Positions 1 through 6,218 are shown, counted from the first letter of the stretch. The stretch: DNA of 6,234 bases from Candidatus Gastranaerophilales bacterium (GCA_028691575.1 JAQUYY010000109.1:1-6234); one strand, 5' to 3'. Made by a program: numbers and translations. The notes: a model not told the origin generated them from the letters alone.

Positions 1-1
1 T

Positions 2-571
2 TGTTATTTTAACTGTCCTTATGATGCTATAAAATTTGAACAGGTAAAATCAGGTAAATGGTTTGAATCTAATACCAGATTTGGTAAATTAATTCATGCC
101 AAATTAGGTATAGCAGAAGAAAATTCAGGCAAATTAGTTTCTGAAATAAGAAATCATGCAAGACTTGTAGCCCATAGACAAAATAATGATTTAATCATAG
201 TTGACGGCTCACCCGGCATAGGATGTCCTGTTATAGCATCTATTTCAGGAGCTCATTTGGTTTTAATCGTTACAGAGCCTACAATGTCAGGGATTCATGA
301 TGCTAAACGTGTTTTAGAATTAACTAAACATTTTAAAATTTCTGCAGGAATTTGCATTAATAAATATGATATAAATTTAGAACTCAGCAGACAAATGGAA
401 GATTTTTGTCAGGAAAACAATATTAAAGTATTAGGAAAAATCCCTTATAGTAAGGAATTTACCGATGCAATGATAAAAGGATTAACGGTAATTGAAAATT
501 CCCCTGAAAGCGAGGTCTCAAAGGAAATAGAAACTATGTGGAAAAAAATTAGGTCAAAACTGTTATTGTAA
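2..571 (+). CDS. MinD-superfamily P-loop ATPase with inserted ferredoxin domain, 5'-truncated (COG1149 type)
   Basis: The reading frame is open from the first complete codon of the window to the TAA at 569-571, giving 189 residues. Family members are usually about 280-290 aa, so roughly the first 100 residues (Walker A, first 4Fe-4S motif) lie outside the window. The fragment opens on the tail of a second ferredoxin motif (CYFNCPYDAI, residues 1-10). It continues with the family block SNTRFGKLIHAKLG (23-36), EENSGKL (39-45), the Walker B/switch block IIVDGSPGIGCPVIAS (65-80), TEPTMSG (91-97) and the base-contacting INKYD (119-123). Homologues are soluble ATPases thought to handle Fe-S or Mo/Cu clusters; the precise substrate is unknown. 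One oddity is Ser in DGSPG, where most relatives have Pro (DGPPG). It lies 64 nt upstream of the Mrp gene and is probably part of the same operon. A TTG at 257 is internal, not a start. Confidence 0.9.
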   Translation, partial: CYFNCPYDAIKFEQVKSGKWFESNTRFGKLIHAKLGIAEENSGKLVSEIRNHARLVAHRQNNDLIIVDGSPGIGCPVIASISGAHLVLIVTEPTMSGIHDAKRVLELTKHFKISAGICINKYDINLELSRQMEDFCQENNIKVLGKIPYSKEFTDAMIKGLTVIENSPESEVSKEIETMWKKIRSKLLL

Positions 572-605
572 AATTATCATTTATTTATAATGTATTTAAA
601 TTAAT

Positions 606-614
606 TGTTATACT
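606..614 (+). promoter_or_regulatory. Possible extended -10 promoter element ahead of the Mrp gene
   Basis: The spacer between the two ATPase genes contains TGTTATACT, which fits the extended -10 consensus TGnTATAAT with one mismatch. It would start transcription near 621, leaving only a very short leader before the ribosome binding site at 624-630. A perfect TATAAT also occurs at 586-591, with a poor -35 (TTATTG, 563-568) 17 nt upstream. No convincing TTGACA box exists for either. In such AT-rich DNA these matches are expected often, so this may be only an internal promoter of a longer operon, or chance. Confidence 0.3.
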
Positions 615-623
615 GTTAATAAA

Positions 624-630
624 AAGGTGA
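624..630 (+). promoter_or_regulatory. Ribosome binding site that decides the Mrp start
   Basis: AAGGTGA lies 5 nt before TTG at 636, a normal spacing. The longer reading frame could start at GTG 627, but that codon sits inside this Shine-Dalgarno sequence and would have no usable site of its own. The TTG at 636 is therefore preferred, which removes three residues (MKK). Confidence 0.6.
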
Positions 631-635
631 AAAAA

Positions 636-1436
636 TTGGAAAATGATATTAAAGACAGATTAAGTAAAATCAAAAATAAAATAGTTGTTTTATCCGGAAA
701 AGGCGGTGTCGGCAAAAGTACCGTAGCATCAAATTTAGCTATGTCACTGGCTTTAAAGGGATATAAAACAGGTTTGCTTGATGTTGATATTCATGGACCA
801 AGTATTCCGACAATTTTTGGACTTGAGTCAGAACATGTTCAAGGCAAAGAAAATGAAATGCTACCTCTTAATTTTGGCGATAATTTAAAGATTATTTCAA
901 TAGGATTTTTGCTTGATGACCCTGATGCAGCTATTATATGGCGAGGCCCCATGAAAATGGGTGCTATCAAACAATTTATAAAAGATGTTGAATGGGGAGA
1001 ACTTGATTATCTAATAGTTGACTGTCCGCCGGGAACAGGCGATGAACCGCTTAGTGTAATTCAATTATTAGAAGATATTACAGGAGTTGTGATTGTAACA
1101 ACTCCACAAAAATTAGCAATTGCGGATGTAAAAAAATCAATTAATTTTTGCAAAAAAGTAAATGTACCTATTTTAGGTGTTGTTGAAAATATGAGCGGCT
1201 TGATCTGCCCTAAATGTAATGAAATTGTTGAGATATTTAAATCTGGCGGTGGTGAAAAAATGGCTCAAAATATGAATGTGCCTTTTCTGGGTAAAATCCC
1301 GCTAGACCCAAAAATCGTCGATGCCGGAGATTCAGGAAAACCATTCTTATATTTTTACTCAGAAACACCTACTGCAAAAATAATGGAAAACGTAATAAAA
1401 CAGGTAATCGATAAAACAATAAAAAAAGGAGACTAA
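636..1436 (+). CDS. Mrp/NBP35-family iron-sulfur cluster carrier ATPase
   Basis: This is a soluble dimeric P-loop ATPase of the Mrp/ApbC/NBP35 family, which carries a labile 4Fe-4S cluster and passes it to apo-proteins. With the TTG start it has 266 residues; the frame extends to a GTG at 627. Visible motifs are the deviant Walker A GKGGVGKST (21-29), the switch I region LDVDIHGPSIP (48-58), WRGPMKMGAI (102-111), the Walker B/switch II VDCPPGTGDEP (128-138) and ENMSGLICPKC (184-194). The CPKC pair (191-194) is the inter-subunit cluster ligand of the family. There is no N-terminal MIP18/DUF59 domain, as in the short bacterial and archaeal forms. The gene ends 4 nt before the ORP-like gene, whose AAGGAG (1426-1431) overlaps its last codons, so the two are co-transcribed. 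Adjacency to an ORP-like gene mirrors the MrpORP fusion of Desulfovibrio, so the ORP-like protein may be its partner. That partnership is inference. Confidence 0.93.
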   Translation: MENDIKDRLSKIKNKIVVLSGKGGVGKSTVASNLAMSLALKGYKTGLLDVDIHGPSIPTIFGLESEHVQGKENEMLPLNFGDNLKIISIGFLLDDPDAAIIWRGPMKMGAIKQFIKDVEWGELDYLIVDCPPGTGDEPLSVIQLLEDITGVVIVTTPQKLAIADVKKSINFCKKVNVPILGVVENMSGLICPKCNEIVEIFKSGGGEKMAQNMNVPFLGKIPLDPKIVDAGDSGKPFLYFYSETPTAKIMENVIKQVIDKTIKKGD

Positions 1437-1440
1437 AATT

Positions 1441-1779
1441 ATGAAATTTGCGATACCAACAAACAATGGTCAATTATGTCTGCATTTCGGACACTGTGAA
1501 GTATTCACTTTTATTGAAGCAGATGAAAAGACAAAAGAAATTTTAAACAAAGAAGAATTAACCCCGCCTCCCCATGAACCAGGTGTTTTACCGGCATGGT
1601 TAGCCGAAAAGAGTGTAAATGTGGTTATTGCCGGAGGAATGGGATCCAGAGCTCAACAATTATTTGCAGAACAAGGTATTAAAGTAATAGTCGGTTCAAT
1701 GGAAACCATCCCTGAAAAAATGGTTGTTTTATATTTGAATAATGCTTTAGAATCAGGCATTAATGCTTGTGACCATTAA
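1441..1779 (+). CDS. NifX/NifB C-terminal-like metal-cluster-binding protein (ORP/MTH1175 class)
   Basis: A 112-residue single-domain protein of the dinitrogenase Mo-Fe cofactor family (Pfam Nitro_FeMo-Co; RNase H-like fold). Relatives such as NifX, NafY and the C-terminal part of NifB hold nitrogenase cofactor precursors; the Desulfovibrio orange protein holds a Mo-Cu-S cluster. Visible signatures of the ORP/MTH1175 subgroup are MKFAIPT at the N-terminus, HFGHC (15-19), PPPHEPGVLPAWLAE (42-56), AGGMGSRAQ (64-72) and the terminal GINACDH (106-112). Cys13, Cys19, Cys110 and several His residues are candidate ligands, but ligation cannot be read from sequence. The ATG start has AAGGAG 9 nt upstream. 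No nitrogenase genes are present, so a role in nitrogen fixation is not indicated. Its neighbours point to loading or carrying of an Fe-S, Mo-Fe or Mo-Cu cluster with the two ATPases. Family assignment is strong; the metal is unknown. Confidence 0.9.
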   Translation: MKFAIPTNNGQLCLHFGHCEVFTFIEADEKTKEILNKEELTPPPHEPGVLPAWLAEKSVNVVIAGGMGSRAQQLFAEQGIKVIVGSMETIPEKMVVLYLNNALESGINACDH

Positions 1780-1783
1780 TAAA

Positions 1784-2623
1784 ATGGAATTGACCGTTTT
1801 AACAGATAATACAGTTCTTCAAGGCAAAAATTTTTTAGGCGAACATGGGCTTAGTATTTATATCGAGGAGAATGATAAAAAAATCCTCTTCGATACTGGC
1901 TATAGTAATGTTTTCATAAAAAATGCCCATAAAATGGGAATAAACCTTCTTAATTTAGATTATATTATTTTATCTCACGGGCATTACGACCACACGTGGG
2001 GGTTATCTCATTATTTATCTTTTTATTCATCTGCTTTAAAGCAAGGAGAAAACATCAAAAAGCCTGTAATATTAACGCACCCGGACACTTTTAAGGAAAA
2101 ATTCAAAGAAAATTTTGGAGAAATAGGATGCTTTTTATCAAAAGATAAATTAGAGAAAAATTTTAATTTAAAACTAACTAAAGAGCCTTATTTGATAAAT
2201 GAAAACTTTGTTTTTTTAAGTGAAATTCCACGATTAAATGATTTTGAAGGAAAAGACTTCATAGGAAGTATTTTAGAAGATAATTCTTTTAAAAATGACT
2301 ATATATTAGAAGATTCTGCAATTGTATACAAAACAAATCAAGGACTGGTATTAATTACAGGGTGTTCACATTCCGGAATATGTAATATTATTGAATATGC
2401 AGTGCAAATTTGTAATGATTCACGAATTGTTGATATTATTGGCGGATTTCATCTTGTAAAAGCATCTAACGAAAGATTGGTTAAAACAGCTGATTATTTA
2501 TCAAAATTCAGTCTCAATAAGTTACATCCTTGTCATTGTACCGATTTTGACGCAAAAATTTTTCTATCAAAAAAATTGAATTTAAAAGAAACCGGTGTCG
2601 GAACGGTATTAGAGTACAGATAA
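1784..2623 (+). CDS. MBL-fold metallo-hydrolase (COG1237 type)
   Basis: A soluble metallo-beta-lactamase-fold protein, 279 aa from ATG 1784. The frame also allows ATG 1763, which overlaps the previous gene by 17 nt and adds seven residues. I prefer 1784 because homologues begin close to MELTVLTDNT. Neither start has a strong Shine-Dalgarno (only AGG at 1755-1757 for the upstream one), so translation is probably coupled to termination at 1777-1779. Numbered from 1784, the metal-binding motif is HGHYDH (65-70). Further metal-site regions are GCSHSG (193-198), GGFHL (220-224) and HPCHCTD (248-254), where relatives usually read PxHCTG. Databases often label this group as a 7,8-dihydropterin-6-methyl-4-aminobenzene-phosphate synthase, a name from methanopterin work that should not be taken literally here. 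The gene accompanies ORP/NifX-like and MinD-like genes in anaerobes, but its substrate is unknown. It ends 2 nt from the convergent hydrolase gene. Confidence 0.88.
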   Translation: MELTVLTDNTVLQGKNFLGEHGLSIYIEENDKKILFDTGYSNVFIKNAHKMGINLLNLDYIILSHGHYDHTWGLSHYLSFYSSALKQGENIKKPVILTHPDTFKEKFKENFGEIGCFLSKDKLEKNFNLKLTKEPYLINENFVFLSEIPRLNDFEGKDFIGSILEDNSFKNDYILEDSAIVYKTNQGLVLITGCSHSGICNIIEYAVQICNDSRIVDIIGGFHLVKASNERLVKTADYLSKFSLNKLHPCHCTDFDAKIFLSKKLNLKETGVGTVLEYR

Positions 2624-2625
2624 TT

Positions 2626-3432
2626 TTATTTGTCGGGTTTAATATTTATAAATTGTGTCGATAGCCAATTTATAATATAATCCTGGCTATCCGGCTGAAA
2701 TTTTATCAAATCCAGACCATTTCCGCCAAAGGAATATATTTTAAAAACTTTATTTCCTTGAGCGTATTTAATTAACTTTTTACAATCCTCATATGTAAAT
2801 TTATCTTTTTCGCTCGCCATAAGCAATATCGGATGCTCTCCATAATCAAGAAGAGCAATAGGAGTTTTAATTCCTTTATATTCAAGTGTCGGAGACAAAA
2901 GAACAAGTGCTTTTACATTTTCTTTTGAACTTTTAGCCGCAACAATTGAAGCATTAGCACCGATATTTGCACCTATGAGTGCAATTTGGGTTGAATCAAT
3001 TTCAGGATAAAAATCTTTGATATATTTTATTGCACTTTTAATATCATCCGGATATTTTACAAACGTTTTATCAGAATAATTTCGCCAGTAGCTGAGTTTT
3101 TCATTTGCATTTAATATACTTTGACCATGTCCTCTTAAATCCAAATTAAGAGTAGCCACATTTAAACCTTGAACTTTTTTTAGCAAATCGCTCCAATCAT
3201 CTTTTGAACGACCTAATGCGTGAGCAAAAATAACCAGCTGAACTTTATTTTTTCTTGAAGCTTTTTTAGGAATTACCAAATCACCTATTAAATTAAACCC
3301 ATCCGTTGATTGAAATTGAATTATTGCAAATTTATCGCTTGATTTTTTTGCGTAAGCATCTGAACATACATTGCTGAAAATAATCAGCAATGCTAACAAA
3401 ATCGTGAAAAATTTTTTATTTGATAAATTCAT
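2626..3432 (-). CDS. Secreted alpha/beta-hydrolase-fold protein, probable pseudoenzyme
   Basis: A 268-residue protein with an N-terminal signal peptide: KK at 6-7, hydrophobic core about 8-22, and a likely signal peptidase I site after AYA (26-28). Cys23 is not in a good lipobox. The mature part has the alpha/beta-hydrolase layout: oxyanion-region HALGRSKDDW (71-80), LDLRGHGQS (97-105), the strand and elbow IALIGANIGAN (150-160), LVLLSP (176-181), LLMASEKD (203-210) with candidate acid Asp210, and FGGNGLDL (235-242). The nucleophile elbow normally reads GxSxG and here reads GANIG, so Asn156 replaces Ser. The His loop normally reads GxGHG and here has Asn238. Both codons are AAT and the frame is intact, so this is not a decayed gene. 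It may bind a ligand or partner rather than hydrolyse. AGGA lies 5 nt before the ATG (3438-3441). It follows alaS on the same strand with its own possible promoter. Confidence 0.85.
   Translation of the reverse strand: MNLSNKKFFTILLALLIIFSNVCSDAYAKKSSDKFAIIQFQSTDGFNLIGDLVIPKKASRKNKVQLVIFAHALGRSKDDWSDLLKKVQGLNVATLNLDLRGHGQSILNANEKLSYWRNYSDKTFVKYPDDIKSAIKYIKDFYPEIDSTQIALIGANIGANASIVAAKSSKENVKALVLLSPTLEYKGIKTPIALLDYGEHPILLMASEKDKFTYEDCKKLIKYAQGNKVFKIYSFGGNGLDLIKFQPDSQDYIINWLSTQFINIKPDK
2646..2675. repeat. Perfect 10-bp inverted repeat near the convergent gene ends
   Basis: TTATAAATTG (2646-2655) and CAATTTATAA (2666-2675) are exact reverse complements with a 10-nt loop. The repeat starts 23 nt past the stop of the MBL-fold gene and lies in the last codons of the hydrolase. 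The stem is AT-rich and no T-run follows on either strand, so it is not a standard intrinsic terminator. It could still form a 3'-end stem-loop in the left operon's mRNA. Confidence 0.45.
2660..2691. repeat. 8-bp inverted repeat overlapping the previous one
   Basis: GATAGCCA (2660-2667) pairs exactly with TGGCTATC (2684-2691) around a 16-nt loop. Its left arm shares bases 2666-2667 with the right arm of the 2646-2675 repeat and uses that repeat's loop, so only one of the two stems can form at a time. Both are inside hydrolase codons and may be chance. Confidence 0.35.
3369..3392. repeat. Perfect 9-bp hairpin in the hydrolase signal-peptide codons
   Basis: CATTGCTGA (3369-3377) and TCAGCAATG (3384-3392) are exact reverse complements with a 6-nt loop. 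In the hydrolase mRNA this is nt +41 to +64 from the start codon, within the codons for the hydrophobic core of the signal peptide. No T-run follows in either direction, so it is not a terminator. It could slow ribosomes during early export or affect read-through from alaS, but neither is shown. Confidence 0.5.
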
Positions 3433-3464
3433 TTCTATCCTGATTGTTCGTTTGTTTTATGTAT

Positions 3465-3473
3465 ATAATAGCA
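3465..3473 (-). promoter_or_regulatory. Probable extended -10 promoter of the secreted hydrolase
   Basis: On the minus strand the alaS-hydrolase spacer (3433-3505) reads TGCTATTAT, an extended -10 (TGnTATAAT) with one mismatch. Transcription would begin near 3458, leaving a leader of about 26 nt that contains AGGA at 3438-3441. The -35 region is poor (TAGTTA, 18 nt upstream). The same spacer shows no hairpin-plus-T terminator for alaS, so read-through is also possible. Confidence 0.45.
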
Positions 3474-3505
3474 AAATATTTTAAGCATTAACTACTATAT
3501 TTGAC

Positions 3506-6154
3506 CTAAAATTTTTCTTTTAAGTCTTTTTTAAACTTTTCAATAGCAGAATCAAGTTTTTCCGGCGATTTTGCTCCTGCTTGAGCCATATTAGGTCTTC
3601 CACCGCCTTTTCCATCACACATCAATGCAACTTCATTAACAATTTGACCTGCATTTGCTCCTTTATCGATAAAGTTTTGAGAAACCTTTGCGATAATCGA
3701 AACTTTTCCATCAAATTCGGATGCCAATAAAACAATCGAATCCCCCAATTTGTCGGAAAGATTCTCTACACTTGATTTTAAAACATCGGGAGTAATGCCT
3801 TTTAAACTGGCAATAAGGAGTTTGCCATTTTTAATATCAACTACATCATCAAGAAGTTTATCAATTTGTCCTTTTGCAATTTCAGATTCGAGGTCTTTAA
3901 TTCGTTTTTGAGTAGTTTTTAGCTCATCCATAGTTTTTTCAATTTTATTAAATACTTCTGTTTGCTGAGTTTTAAGCATTTTTGCAACTTTATCAAAATT
4001 ATCTGCTTTTTGATTTAAAAATTCAAGCGCAGTGTCTCCACAAATTAGCTCAATACGTCTTGTACCGGAAGAAATAGCACTTTCCGAGATGACTTTGCAA
4101 AGTCTAATTTGAGAAGTTGAATTAATATGAGTTCCTCCGCAAAGCTCTTTGCTGATTTCGCCGATAGATACAACTCTGACTTTATCACCGTATTTTTCGT
4201 CAAATAAAGCAATTGCACCTGATTTTTGTGCTTCTTCTATTGTCATTTCTTCGGTATGGCTGTTCAATCCTTCCGAAATCCAACCATTAATGATAATTTC
4301 AACTTTATTTACTTCTTCAGCAGTTAATGCTCTATCAAAGCTAAAATCAAATCTTGTTCTGTTGGGCTCAACTTGAGAACCGGCTTGTGCAACGCTATCA
4401 CCCACTACTTTTCTTAATGCCGATTGAAGCAAATGTGCCGTCGAGTGATGAATTGTTATATTTTCTCGTCTTTTTGCATCGACAATGGCTTTTACTGTTT
4501 GATTAACTGTTGCAGTTCCCGTTAAAATCTTGCATCTGTGAATAAAAAGACTTTCATATTTTAAAGTATTAACAACTTCTGCTTTAAAGTCATCATTTTC
4601 CATAATGCCTGTATCACTTACTTGCCCGCCACTTTCAGCATAAAATGGAGTTTTATCTAAGACAATATCAACTTCTTGTCCATCAAGCGCTTCTTCAACT
4701 CTTTCATTATCTTTAATTAAAGCCTTTATAGTGCAATTATCACAAGAAGTTTGACTATATCCTAAAAATTCAGTTGAACCAATCTCATTAAAAGTATCTG
4801 CATAAACGAGATTATCTGTTAAATTGGCTGTCACATGAGCTGCTTTTGCACGCTCTTTTTGCTTTTTCATCTCTTCATTAAAGCTTTCGACATCAACCTG
4901 CAAACCTTGTTCCTGAGCCATTTCAACTGTTAATTCAAGAGGGAAACCAAACGTATCGTATAATTTAAAAGCATTTTCCCCTGAAATTTTATCTTTTGAA
5001 GATTTTATTATTTCATCTAAAAGAGCTTCTCCCTTAGTTAGAGTTTGATTGAATCGTTCTTCCTCTTTCTTAATCACATCAAGAATTTTAGACTTATTTT
5101 TTTCCAAATCAGGATATGCTTCCTTATAATTTTCAATAACAGTTTGAGCAATTTCGTGCAGGAACGGAAGTTCTAAGCCCAAAAGCCTTCCATGTCTTAA
5201 AGCTCGTCTTAAAATCATTCTTAAAACGTAATTTCTGCCTTCATTACCAGGAACTAAACCGTCTGAAATCAAGAAAGAAACGCATCTTGCGTGGTCGGTA
5301 ACTATTCTAAGACTTATATCGGTTTTATCATCGGTTTTATAATTTTTACCCGACATTTTTGAAACTTTTTCTAAAATCGGCATTAATAAATCGGTTTCAA
5401 AAGTTGAGCTTTTCCCGTTAACTACCATGGTTATTCTCTCTAAGCCCATGCCGGTATCTACATTCTTTTTCTCAAGAGGGGTTAAGTTTCCTTCTTCATC
5501 CTGATTTAATTCCATAAAAACGAGATTCCAAATTTCAACAAACCTATCGCACTCACAGGTATCAATTCCGCAGTTTTCAATACCGCAGGAGTATTCTTCT
5601 CCTAAATCATAGTGAATTTCAGAGCATGGTCCGCAAGGTCCAGTAGGGCCAGGAGGTCCCCAAAAATTGTCTTTCTTTCCTTTTCGGATAATTCTATCTT
5701 TTGGTACACCAACTTTATTATGCCAAATATTATATGCTTCATCATCAGTTTCAAAAACAGTTATCCAAAGTCTTGATTCATCCAGCTTTAAAACGTTAGT
5801 CACAAAATCCCAGGACCAGGGAATAATTTCTTCCTTAAAATAATCTCCAAAGCTAAAATTACCGAGCATTTCAAAAAATGTATGGTGTCTTGGCGTACGT
5901 CCGACATTTTCTATATCAGAATCTTTTCCGCCGGCTCTAGCGCATTTCTGCACAGAAGTTGCTCTTGGCGGATTTGGTGGCTGCTTATAGCCTAAAAATA
6001 TCGGCACAAACTGCAACATACCTGCTGTTGTGAGCATAACAGTTGGGTTATCAGGAATCAAACTAGAACTTTCAACCTGTTTATGTCCATGTTTTTCAAC
6101 AAAAAATTCAATAAATTTTTTTCTTATATCGCTGCCTGTTAAATTTGCTGTCAT
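3506..6154 (-). CDS. alaS: Alanyl-tRNA synthetase
   Basis: Cytoplasmic class II synthetase that charges tRNA-Ala and clears mischarged Ser/Gly-tRNA-Ala; essential. It has 882 aa from ATG 6154 (884 from ATG 6160), a normal full length. Numbered from 6160, the catalytic domain shows TTAGMLQF (44-51), RHHTFFEMLGNFSFGDYF (91-108), WGPPGPTGPCGPCSEI (167-182), VDTGMGLERI (234-243) and GRNYVLRMILRRALRHGRLL (308-327). The editing domain has HxxxH (His572, His576) and CGGTH (Cys674, His678), so the metal-binding set is intact. A charged helical stretch at about 715-765 resembles the coiled-coil dimerisation region, followed by the C-Ala signature GGGRPNMAQAG (852-862). Unlike E. coli it carries a cysteine-rich loop (Cys192, 197, 202, 204), common in several other phyla, and a CxxC at 473-476. 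Start 6154 is chosen because AAGGT (6161-6165) is 7 nt upstream; it abuts ATG 6160. Confidence 0.98.
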   Translation of the reverse strand: MTANLTGSDIRKKFIEFFVEKHGHKQVESSSLIPDNPTVMLTTAGMLQFVPIFLGYKQPPNPPRATSVQKCARAGGKDSDIENVGRTPRHHTFFEMLGNFSFGDYFKEEIIPWSWDFVTNVLKLDESRLWITVFETDDEAYNIWHNKVGVPKDRIIRKGKKDNFWGPPGPTGPCGPCSEIHYDLGEEYSCGIENCGIDTCECDRFVEIWNLVFMELNQDEEGNLTPLEKKNVDTGMGLERITMVVNGKSSTFETDLLMPILEKVSKMSGKNYKTDDKTDISLRIVTDHARCVSFLISDGLVPGNEGRNYVLRMILRRALRHGRLLGLELPFLHEIAQTVIENYKEAYPDLEKNKSKILDVIKKEEERFNQTLTKGEALLDEIIKSSKDKISGENAFKLYDTFGFPLELTVEMAQEQGLQVDVESFNEEMKKQKERAKAAHVTANLTDNLVYADTFNEIGSTEFLGYSQTSCDNCTIKALIKDNERVEEALDGQEVDIVLDKTPFYAESGGQVSDTGIMENDDFKAEVVNTLKYESLFIHRCKILTGTATVNQTVKAIVDAKRRENITIHHSTAHLLQSALRKVVGDSVAQAGSQVEPNRTRFDFSFDRALTAEEVNKVEIIINGWISEGLNSHTEEMTIEEAQKSGAIALFDEKYGDKVRVVSIGEISKELCGGTHINSTSQIRLCKVISESAISSGTRRIELICGDTALEFLNQKADNFDKVAKMLKTQQTEVFNKIEKTMDELKTTQKRIKDLESEIAKGQIDKLLDDVVDIKNGKLLIASLKGITPDVLKSSVENLSDKLGDSIVLLASEFDGKVSIIAKVSQNFIDKGANAGQIVNEVALMCDGKGGGRPNMAQAGAKSPEKLDSAIEKFKKDLKEKF

Positions 6155-6160
6155 TTTCAT

Positions 6161-6165
6161 ACCTT
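6161..6165 (-). promoter_or_regulatory. Ribosome binding site that decides the alaS start
   Basis: On the minus strand AAGGT runs straight into the first ATG (6160), leaving almost no spacing. The second in-frame ATG (6154) lies 7 nt after the AGG core. Translation therefore most likely begins at MTANLTGSDIRKKF, dropping two residues. Confidence 0.55.
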
Positions 6166-6190
6166 TTTATTTATTCATTCTTAAAGATAT

Positions 6191-6218
6191 TTTATAACAA
6201 AAAAGCTACTATGAGCAA
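6191..6218 (-). promoter_or_regulatory. Candidate alaS promoter
   Basis: On the minus strand TTGCTC (6213-6218) and TATAAA (6191-6196) are separated by 16 nt, a fair sigma-70-type arrangement with a weak -35. Transcription would start near 6184, giving a leader of about 30 nt before ATG 6154. That is too short for a T-box riboswitch. The 74 nt from 6161 to the window edge holds no other recognisable feature, apart from a weak ACTAT/ATAGT inverted pair (6209-6213 and 6223-6227). Confidence 0.4.

Noticed and set aside
257..571. 104-aa protein starting at TTG 257
   Set aside because: The same frame is open back to base 2 and the upstream residues match the ATPase family, including Walker B, so TTG 257 is an internal codon of a truncated gene.
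1441..1779. Nitrogenase cofactor gene (nifX) as part of a nif cluster
   Set aside because: The subgroup motifs (PPPHEPG, GINACDH) are of the ORP/MTH1175 type and no nif structural or nifB/E/N genes are adjacent.
1763..2623. Methanopterin-pathway synthase, as COG1237 proteins are often named
   Set aside because: The name is an old transfer from archaeal work; nothing nearby suggests methanopterin synthesis, so only the MBL-fold family is claimed.
2626..3432. Decayed hydrolase pseudogene
   Set aside because: The frame is full-length with a signal peptide, ribosome binding site and intact fold motifs; only the catalytic Ser and His are changed, which fits a maintained pseudoenzyme better than decay.
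3433..3505. Intrinsic terminator of alaS
   Set aside because: The spacer has only an AT palindrome (AAAATATTTT) and an imperfect TAATGC/GCTATTA pairing, with no GC stem followed by a T-run on the minus strand.
4149..4376. 75-aa plus-strand open frame
   Set aside because: It lies wholly antisense to the conserved AlaRS editing-domain codons and has no recognisable motif or ribosome binding site; it is a shadow of alaS.
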